From CAZOAR01 sp964577985 (GTDB lineage Bacteria; Gemmatimonadota; CAZMKB01; CAZNLH01), in contig CAZOAR010000066.1 of the NCBI GenBank assembly GCA_964577985.1, forward strand, positions 1 through 11,230: a stretch of 11,230 nt of DNA, in the 5' to 3' direction. The position numbers and the translations under genes were made by a program. Shown here piece by piece: positions 6,708-11,230 of the stretch. Within the stretch, counting starts at the first letter, position 1. Every line of letters starts with the position of its first letter. Under the pieces are notes generated by a model. That model ran no database searches. It was not told the DNA's origin and saw only the letters and a program-made list of their open reading frames with translations.

Positions 6708-8654
6708 TCATTCCTTTGCCTCAACCCCCGCCGTTGCGACGCGCGACTGCCTCTTCTTCTCCCCCTGCCACTCGAAGTACGCCCTGGCCGCCGCTCGCTT
6801 GTTCGCCTCAATGACCGCGGGCCCGAAGGAGAGTTTGTCCAGGTCCTTCAAGAGGTCGTGGATGTCAAGTATGTCATCTGTGATTGCCATCAGCGCCGCC
6901 AGCATGGCGATGCTGTTTCGCCTGCTGTCGCCGATCTCCTCCTGCGCTATCCTGTATCCATCGACCGTATAGATTCGATGATCCTCGATGTCCAGGCTGG
7001 CCCTGATCTCCAAGGGCGTCATGTGCGAGTTTACCAGGATGATGCCGTCCGTCTTAAGCCCCTTGATAGCCTCCACTGAGAGGAGTCCGGGGTTGACAAA
7101 GATGTCTATGTCCGAATAGATAATGGGCGATCTCTCGTTTATGACGTCATCGCCTATCCTCACGTATCCCCTGGTCGGCGCTCCGGAGCGTTCCGCCCCA
7201 TAGACGGAGAAACCCTGCGCGTATTTTCCACCGCTCTCGATCACTGCTGATGCAAGTATCTTGCTGGCAGTCTTGATGCCCTCTCCGCCCCTCGCGAACA
7301 TCCGGATGTCTGTGCTCTTCTTGCTGACCGGCTGGTAGAAAACGTCGTCGACCTGAGTCGTCGAAAGGAGCGCTTCTTCACGACGGTCCCTCACGTCGAG
7401 GTGATATAGCTTGCGATAATGAGAATCCGGCTTGTGTTTCCTGATCGCGTCGAGCACATTGAGTGCCCTGCCGAAATCATCCATACCCGTGAGGCGACCT
7501 CCGAGGCCGAATATGAAATTCACGACCTTCGGTTTCTCGGATTCCGGCACATCGAAAAGGCTCTGGGTGACTTCTACAGCAATCGGACCCACACTCGACC
7601 CGAGGACAGCCACTCGCTCCATTACACCAACCACTTGCTTCCCTTGCAGCGCCTTTCTGACCCTGTCGGTGGGGAAGGGGCGGAAGCACTTGATGATGAG
7701 CAGCCCCGCCTTGATACCCCTGGAGCGCATGTCGCTTATCTTGTCGCGCATCGTGCCCGTCGCGGACCCGATCGCCACGAGCGCCAGTTCCGCGTCGTCA
7801 AGCTCGAACTCCTCCGTCATCTCGAGCTTCGTCCCGATGACACCGGCGAGCTCCGTCGATAACTCCTCGAATATTCGACCGGCGTTGCGCATCCCGTCCA
7901 TCTGTCCTTCTTTTATCTCTGCGTAATAGTCGGCGTTGGCGATTCCCGGATATGTGACAACGAGGTCCTCATCCGTGGCGAGAGGGTACTTCGGCTCCCA
8001 TTCGCCGACATAGTCCTTGACCGTCTTGTCCGGAAGCACCTCCAGCCTCTCGGTGATGTGGCTCAACTCGAATCCGTCGATGCTGACCATCACCGGCAGT
8101 GAGCATGCCTCCGACAGGCGGGGAGCCAGGATATGGAAGTAGTACGCCTCCTGGACGTTCGTGGCGAAAAACTGCAGCCATCCCGTGTCACGCTGCGCCA
8201 TGATAGTGCTGTGGTCGCACAGGATATTGAGCGGCGCCCCTATGGACCTGTTGACGACGGCGACGACACCAGGCAGCCTGCTTCCGGCGTAGTAATGGAG
8301 TATCTCGTGCATCAGCGCAAGACCGGCCGATGAAGTAGCGGTAAACACCCTTGCTCCCGCGGCCGCGGCGGCCTGGATCGTGGAAATCGCGCTGTGCTCC
8401 GACTCCACTGCAATGAAGTCGGTCTTAATGCGTCCGTCCGCAACCGACCTGGCGATGCCGTGAGCGAGCTCGGTCGAAGGTGTTATCGGGAAGGCGGCTA
8501 CCGTCCCGTATTCGATCTGGTTTACCACATATGCCACCGCCTGGTTGCCCGTCATCGCTCTTATTTTTTTCCCAGCGCCGCTCGACCCTGTTTCTGCGTG
8601 CCGGGCCGGCCGCTCTTTCAGCTTCGATAGTGCGGAAACCCCTCTATCTGACAT
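6708..8654 (-). CDS. Pyruvate:ferredoxin oxidoreductase, fused alpha and gamma subunits
   Basis: This 648-aa protein carries two PFOR subunits in one chain. Residues 31-430 are the alpha part: the PFOR_N-like pyrimidine-binding domain with AAFPITPSTELAH (53-65), ESEHSAI (84-90) and DGFELSHITERLEV (193-206), then the alpha C-terminal domain. Residues 452-630 are the gamma part, starting FARGGEGIKTASKILASA and including YAQGFSVYGAERSGAPTRG (478-496). Order alpha then gamma is that of single-chain NifJ-type PFOR, whereas KorA-type fusions run gamma then alpha. DGFxLSH and ERxEV favour a pyruvate-type over a 2-oxoglutarate-type alpha. The ATG at 8654 lies 2 nt after the stop of the delta gene, with GGGGAAG upstream, so translation is probably coupled. 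The roughly 30-residue hydrophilic N-terminal extension is unusual. M34 (MTGNQAV) is the position where many family members begin. Confidence 0.92.
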   Translation of the reverse strand: MSDRGVSALSKLKERPARHAETGSSGAGKKIRAMTGNQAVAYVVNQIEYGTVAAFPITPSTELAHGIARSVADGRIKTDFIAVESEHSAISTIQAAAAAGARVFTATSSAGLALMHEILHYYAGSRLPGVVAVVNRSIGAPLNILCDHSTIMAQRDTGWLQFFATNVQEAYYFHILAPRLSEACSLPVMVSIDGFELSHITERLEVLPDKTVKDYVGEWEPKYPLATDEDLVVTYPGIANADYYAEIKEGQMDGMRNAGRIFEELSTELAGVIGTKLEMTEEFELDDAELALVAIGSATGTMRDKISDMRSRGIKAGLLIIKCFRPFPTDRVRKALQGKQVVGVMERVAVLGSSVGPIAVEVTQSLFDVPESEKPKVVNFIFGLGGRLTGMDDFGRALNVLDAIRKHKPDSHYRKLYHLDVRDRREEALLSTTQVDDVFYQPVSKKSTDIRMFARGGEGIKTASKILASAVIESGGKYAQGFSVYGAERSGAPTRGYVRIGDDVINERSPIIYSDIDIFVNPGLLSVEAIKGLKTDGIILVNSHMTPLEIRASLDIEDHRIYTVDGYRIAQEEIGDSRRNSIAMLAALMAITDDILDIHDLLKDLDKLSFGPAVIEANKRAAARAYFEWQGEKKRQSRVATAGVEAKE

Positions 8655-8656
8655 GA

Positions 8657-9199
8657 TTATCTTCCCCGCTTCTTCTTGTCAGTCGTCGAGACCTTCTCCA
8701 GCTTCGACTCGCAGCCCATCGACAGCACGGAGATGATATCCTCCGGACAATGTTGATAACAAAGCCCGCAGACGACACACTTGTCCGCGTCGCCGATGAC
8801 TACCTCGCCAAACCTCCAGGAACCGGTCAGGTTGTATGAATCCTGCCCGCTCGCGACCACGAGGCCACCATGCCAGGGCAGTTCCTGCCAGCTGAGCAGG
8901 CGATCAGGATGAAAATCCCGTCCTTCGGGACCGACGGGCGCAAAGGAGGAATGGAGCGAATCCCTCAACTTTCCCCGTTCCTTCTGCAGCGTGAGGGCGC
9001 CGGTTGGACATTCCTCGGTACATATCCCGCAACCCTTGCAGTAGCGCAGGTCGATCCTGATGGTAACGTCATTCCGGTTGCCCCTCGAGACCATCGTTCC
9101 ATCCTCGAATGAGAGTGAAGCCGAATGATCTTCGAGATCGTATTTTTCCTTATTCTCATCTTCGAAAGATCTCTTACTGGTCACGATATCCTCTCGCAT
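8657..9199 (-). CDS. PFOR delta-like 2x[4Fe-4S] ferredoxin subunit, permuted layout
   Basis: This 180-aa protein is first in the por operon and would pass electrons from the catalytic subunits to soluble ferredoxin. It has two classical [4Fe-4S] motifs: C54, C57, C60, C64 (CKGCGICTEECP) and C141, C144, C147, C151 (CVVCGLCYQHCP). TGSWR (125-129), characteristic of PorD-type subunits, lies between the motifs. In ordinary PorD it precedes both, so one cluster seems moved to the N-terminus. The tail is basic (KKKRGR). The start is uncertain. The ATG at 9199 has only AAGGG 12 nt away. A GTG at 9184 has AGAGG 5 nt upstream, and an ATG at 9094 (M36) has GAGG 8 nt upstream. The first 45 residues are hydrophilic and carry no conserved motif, so they do not help decide. 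Confidence 0.85.
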   Translation of the reverse strand: MREDIVTSKRSFEDENKEKYDLEDHSASLSFEDGTMVSRGNRNDVTIRIDLRYCKGCGICTEECPTGALTLQKERGKLRDSLHSSFAPVGPEGRDFHPDRLLSWQELPWHGGLVVASGQDSYNLTGSWRFGEVVIGDADKCVVCGLCYQHCPEDIISVLSMGCESKLEKVSTTDKKKRGR

Positions 9200-9504
9200 A
9201 AAGGTGTCTGGCCCTTGAGGGTCTTATTCCGGATGAAGGGAAGTGTTCCACGGATGAAGGTCCCGAACCGGGGCGCGTGTCGCCCGAAGGGATGTATCTG
9301 CGGGGGTCGGGCAGGTAAAGATCTCTTTCTGTTCAGAAAATCGATAAAATAATATCCGTGTCAATTCAATCGTCTTTCCGGCCTTCGTATGCCCTTGCTC
9401 CGGTCAGATTCCGCACCGTGGATTAACCCCATGACCTCACGCGGACCGCAGAAGATGGCCGACATTCACGCAACCGGACCTTCTGAACACTCTGTTCAAC
9501 AGTT
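9200..9504 (-). other. Long 5' leader of the por-nfn operon
   Basis: About 305 nt lie between the predicted transcription start and the first start codon. No gene is seen on either strand. The leader contains a nested stem: TCCC (9261-9264) with GGGA (9289-9292) enclosing GGGCG-N5-CGCCC (9271-9285). It also contains direct repeats at 9230-9260. I do not recognise any known riboswitch class in it. Confidence 0.4.
9230..9260. repeat. 10-bp direct repeat spaced two helical turns
   Basis: CGGATGAAGG occurs at 9230-9239 and again at 9251-9260, a 21-bp period, within the por operon leader. On the RNA it reads CCTTCATCCG twice. It could be a paired protein-binding site on DNA or RNA, or simple duplication. 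Confidence 0.5.
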
Positions 9505-9506
9505 GA
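9484..9506. promoter_or_regulatory. Overlapping palindromes at the por promoter start; candidate repressor operator
   Basis: Three perfect inverted repeats overlap: TGAACA-N3-TGTTCA (9484-9498), CTGTT-C-AACAG (9492-9502) and TCAAC-A-GTTGA (9496-9506). They cover the predicted start and the first 20 or so transcribed bases of the - strand promoter, a standard repressor position. The form resembles operators of TetR-family or similar dimeric repressors, but no regulator gene is in the window. The right edge is 54 bp from the divergent -35 box. Confidence 0.55.
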
Positions 9507-9510
9507 TAAA

Positions 9511-9538
9511 TATATAACGATCCGGCATCGATAGTCAA
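9511..9538 (-). promoter_or_regulatory. Sigma70 promoter of the por-nfn operon
   Basis: Reading the - strand, TTGACT (9538-9533) and TATATA (9516-9511) are separated by 16 bp. A TATATT two bases further on would give an 18-bp spacer. The predicted start is near 9504. It is the best - strand promoter-like pair seen upstream of the delta gene. Confidence 0.65.
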
Positions 9539-9559
9539 GGAGACAACGGCCCTGATTTC

Positions 9560-9587
9560 TTGATATTTTCTGCCCATTCCGTATATT
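9560..9587 (+). promoter_or_regulatory. Sigma70 promoter of the dCMP deaminase operon
   Basis: TTGATA (9560-9565) and TATATT (9582-9587) are separated by 16 bp, each one mismatch from consensus. The predicted start near 9594 leaves a leader of about 112 nt. The GTG at 9592 that would extend the coding frame upstream falls at or before this start, arguing for the ATG at 9706. The -35 boxes of this and the divergent por promoter are 21 bp apart. Confidence 0.6.
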
Positions 9588-9693
9588 CTGTGTGAGACGT
9601 AAACGGTCAGGAATTGTCCTTGCCGTTCAGTGCGGCCTGCTGAAGGGCCTGGCCCGCGGAACCTTGTGTACGACGACCGGGAAACATGTCGAA

Positions 9694-9700
9694 AGGGGAG
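9694..9700 (+). promoter_or_regulatory. Ribosome binding site fixing the deaminase start
   Basis: AGGGGAG ends 5 nt before the ATG at 9706. The protein then opens with MIIGLSGRNASGKG, the expected N-terminus of a P-loop domain, so this start is preferred over in-frame upstream codons. Confidence 0.8.
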
Positions 9701-9705
9701 AGGAA

Positions 9706-10704
9706 ATGATCATCGGTCTCAGCGGCAGGAACGCCTCGGGTAAGGGTGAAGCGGTACGCTACTTTGTGGAGAAGGGCTTCGAATCATATTCCCTGTCGGA
9801 CGTGATCCGGGAGGACCTTGCCGCGTCGGGAGACGAGGTCACACGGGACAGCCTCATCGTCCGGGGGAACGGCCTCAGGGAAAAGTACGGCCCGCCGATC
9901 CTGGCGGAGAGGATCGCGTCGAGATTGGCGCTCGACAGGAACTACGTCATAGATTCCATTCGTCACTCGGCAGAGGTACAGACGCTCAGGAAGATCGCTG
10001 GATTTACCCTCGTCTGGATCGAGGCGGGGGATGAAACCCGGTTCGAGCGGATAAGGGCGAGGGGACGCAAGGGTGATCCGGGAACGCTGAAAGAGTTTCG
10101 AGAGGTCGAGAGGAGAGAGTCGGAAGAGGCCGAGGGCTTCCATCAGCAGTTGACGAGATGCCGTGAGGAAGCCGACGCGATGGTTGAGAACAACGGCTCC
10201 ATCGCCGAAATGCGTCGCCAGCTCGACGGGATTTTCCTGGAGATAAGCAGGAACTTCAGAAGACCCTCGTGGGATGAGTACTTCATGCAGATAGCGCGGG
10301 TCGTCTCGATGCGGAGCAACTGTCTCAAGCGTAAGGTCGCGGCGGTCATAGTAAAGGACAAGCGGATAATCTCCACGGGCTACAACGGGACACCGAGAGG
10401 GACCAGGAACTGCAACGAGGGGGGATGTCCCAGGTGTGGGCGTCTCGCGCCGAGCGGGACTGATCTGGCTGAGTGCTTCTGCTCGCACGGCGAGGAGAAC
10501 GCCATCGTCCAGGCGGCATACCACGGCGTTGCCTTGAAGGGTGCCACGCTCTATTCAACATTCTCGCCATGCCTGATCTGCACGAAGATGATCATCAACA
10601 CCGGGATCGTGGAGGTCATATATAACGCCAGATATCCGCTCGCGGAGTCCTCGTTTCAACTCCTTGAAGAGGCCGGGGTCACTGTTAGACAGTTCAATCA
10701 GTAG
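9706..10704 (+). CDS. P-loop kinase (UPF0200-like) / dCMP deaminase fusion
   Basis: This 332-aa two-domain protein begins with a P-loop NMP/dephospho-CoA-kinase-like domain (1-180). It shows Walker A GRNASGKG (7-14), SDVIRED (31-37), a DSIRHSAEV motif (83-91), an Arg-rich lid RIRARGRKGDP (115-125) and VENNGS (160-165), a pattern much like archaeal UPF0200. The second domain (186-332) is a zinc-dependent dCMP deaminase, which makes dUMP for dTMP synthesis. It shows KVAAVIVKDKRIISTGYNGTP, the Zn/catalytic H261-x-E263 (HGEENA) and C289-x2-C292 (PCLIC). Extra Cys at 236, 241, 244, 257 and 259 may hold a second zinc. Yeast Dcd1 has a comparable N-terminal P-loop-like region. The antiphage deaminases AvcD/DcdV share the domain pair but are larger. 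Here the neighbours look housekeeping. The deaminase call is firm. The kinase substrate is unknown. Confidence 0.92.
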   Translation: MIIGLSGRNASGKGEAVRYFVEKGFESYSLSDVIREDLAASGDEVTRDSLIVRGNGLREKYGPPILAERIASRLALDRNYVIDSIRHSAEVQTLRKIAGFTLVWIEAGDETRFERIRARGRKGDPGTLKEFREVERRESEEAEGFHQQLTRCREEADAMVENNGSIAEMRRQLDGIFLEISRNFRRPSWDEYFMQIARVVSMRSNCLKRKVAAVIVKDKRIISTGYNGTPRGTRNCNEGGCPRCGRLAPSGTDLAECFCSHGEENAIVQAAYHGVALKGATLYSTFSPCLICTKMIINTGIVEVIYNARYPLAESSFQLLEEAGVTVRQFNQ

Positions 10705-10719
10705 AGGAAGGGGCGGCCA

Positions 10720-11052
10720 GTGCCATTCTGTCCGAAGTGCAGGGCCGAGTACATTGAAGGAGTCAGGATCTGCGAGGACTGTGGGATCTCACTCGAGGAT
10801 AGTCTACCCGATGAGGTGAAGGACCCCGACGCCGAACTCGTGACGGTCTGCCGCGCGCATAATGAGATAGAGGCCCAGATGATCCGCATGCTCCTGGCGG
10901 GCAACCGCATCCGGTGCTGCCTGAGCGGGGAGTCGTTGAGGCATACCCATGGCATCATGGTCGATGGCATCGCGGAGGTCAGGATACTGGTCAGGGAGGA
11001 GGAGGAAAAGCGGGCGAGGGAGATTATCGAGGAGTACCGACGGCAGTCGTAG
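10720..11052 (+). CDS. Small zinc-ribbon protein with DUF2007-like domain
   Basis: This 110-aa protein has an N-terminal zinc ribbon with C4-x2-C7 (CPKC) and C18-x2-C21 (CEDC), both of the form CxxC. Residues 39-105 resemble the DUF2007 'putative signal transducing' domain: a strand (ELVTVCRA), a helix over EIEAQMIRMLLAGNRI, a loop, then VRILVREEEEKRAREIIEEY. Its function is unknown. It starts with GTG, supported by GAGGAAGGGG ending 6 nt upstream, and lies 15 nt after the deaminase stop, so the two are probably co-transcribed. No link to nucleotide metabolism can be read from the sequence. Confidence 0.8.
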   Translation: MPFCPKCRAEYIEGVRICEDCGISLEDSLPDEVKDPDAELVTVCRAHNEIEAQMIRMLLAGNRIRCCLSGESLRHTHGIMVDGIAEVRILVREEEEKRAREIIEEYRRQS

Positions 11053-11075
11053 CGTTACCCAGCGTGAACAGGGCA

Positions 11076-11121
11076 ATGCCCGCCTCTCAGCGGCGGCCTG
11101 AGAGCTGCCATACGCGGGCAT
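11076..11121. terminator. Nested inverted repeat between convergent transcripts; possible terminator
   Basis: ATGCCCGC (11076-11083) pairs perfectly with GCGGGCAT (11114-11121). Immediately inside, CTCTCAG (11084-11090) pairs with CTGAGAG (11098-11104) around a 7-nt loop, leaving a 9-nt bulge on the 3' side. It lies 24 nt after the zinc-ribbon stop and 10 nt from the tRNA 3' end. No U-run follows on either strand, so intrinsic termination is only suggested. An RNA-stability or processing role is possible. Confidence 0.45.
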
Positions 11122-11130
11122 GGATAAGAA

Positions 11131-11214
11131 TGCCGGCGGTCGGAGTCGAACCGACACGGACCGAAGTCCGCGGGATTTTGAGTCCCGTGCGTCTGCCTGT
11201 TCCGCCACGCCGGC
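11131..11214 (-). tRNA. tRNA-Leu (anticodon CAA)
   Basis: On the - strand this folds as a class II tRNA: a 7-bp acceptor stem GCCGGCG/CGCCGGC, a Leu-type D-arm, anticodon stem CGGGA/TCCCG with loop CTCAAAA (anticodon CAA), a long variable arm CGGACTTCGGTCCG, a T-arm GTCGG-TTCGACT-CCGAC, and discriminator A. The length is 84 nt. CCA is not encoded (TTCT follows), so it must be added after transcription. The gene reads toward the zinc-ribbon gene. Confidence 0.96.
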
Positions 11215-11230
11215 ATGTGATTTGAAATAT

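Noticed and set aside
6686..6811. N-terminal extension of the porB frame upstream to 6811
   Set aside because: It overlaps the end of the alpha-gamma gene, is Arg/Ser/Gly-rich, and is made unnecessary by a GTG with a good ribosome binding site at 6685.
9784..10524. 246-aa antisense ORF opposite the deaminase gene
   Set aside because: It is a shadow of a gene with intact Walker A and zinc motifs. No domain is recognisable in it.
10804..11208. - strand 134-aa ORF beginning MAEQADARDSKSRG
   Set aside because: This N-terminus is the familiar false translation of a tRNA-Leu gene, and the rest is antisense to the zinc-ribbon gene.

Overview
The window is 11.2 kb of moderately GC-rich bacterial DNA from what looks like an anaerobe. 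The reasons are a neelaredoxin-type superoxide reductase, a multi-subunit pyruvate:ferredoxin oxidoreductase and an Nfn/Sud-like ferredoxin-NAD(P) flavoprotein. The exported subtilase carries a C-terminal tail resembling FlgD-like / type IX sorting modules, which points loosely to the FCB group or a nearby candidate phylum. This assignment is inference only.

Left part (1-2651, + strand). Positions 1-240 hold no gene. They contain two inverted REP-like palindromes (28-91), and a degenerate 18-bp tandem array (79-238) grows out of the second one. A promoter-like region with clustered inverted repeats (377-420) precedes a small superoxide reductase (507-875) in which Met occupies the place of the usual iron-proximal Glu. 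A near-consensus sigma70 promoter (948-977) then drives a secreted S8 serine protease (1110-2651).

Central part (9538 down to 2779, - strand). This is a tight four-gene operon: ferredoxin-type delta subunit, alpha-gamma fusion, beta subunit, then a single-chain Nfn/Sud-like protein. The first three form a pyruvate (2-oxoacid):ferredoxin oxidoreductase. The fourth would exchange electrons between ferredoxin and NAD(P)H. The proposed flow is pyruvate to reduced ferredoxin to NADPH. Several subunits have unusual architecture: a delta subunit with permuted clusters, a beta subunit with a large insertion, and a GltD-like-first order in the Nfn fusion. The operon promoter lies about 300 bp upstream (9511-9538), with three overlapping palindromes at the predicted transcription start that look like a repressor operator.

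Right part (9560-11230). A promoter divergent from the por promoter drives a UPF0200-like P-loop kinase / dCMP deaminase fusion (9706-10704). A small zinc-ribbon/DUF2007-like protein follows (10720-11052). A convergent tRNA-Leu(CAA) lies on the - strand at the right edge, with a nested inverted repeat between it and the zinc-ribbon gene.

All calls come from reading the sequence and recalling family motifs. No database search was run.
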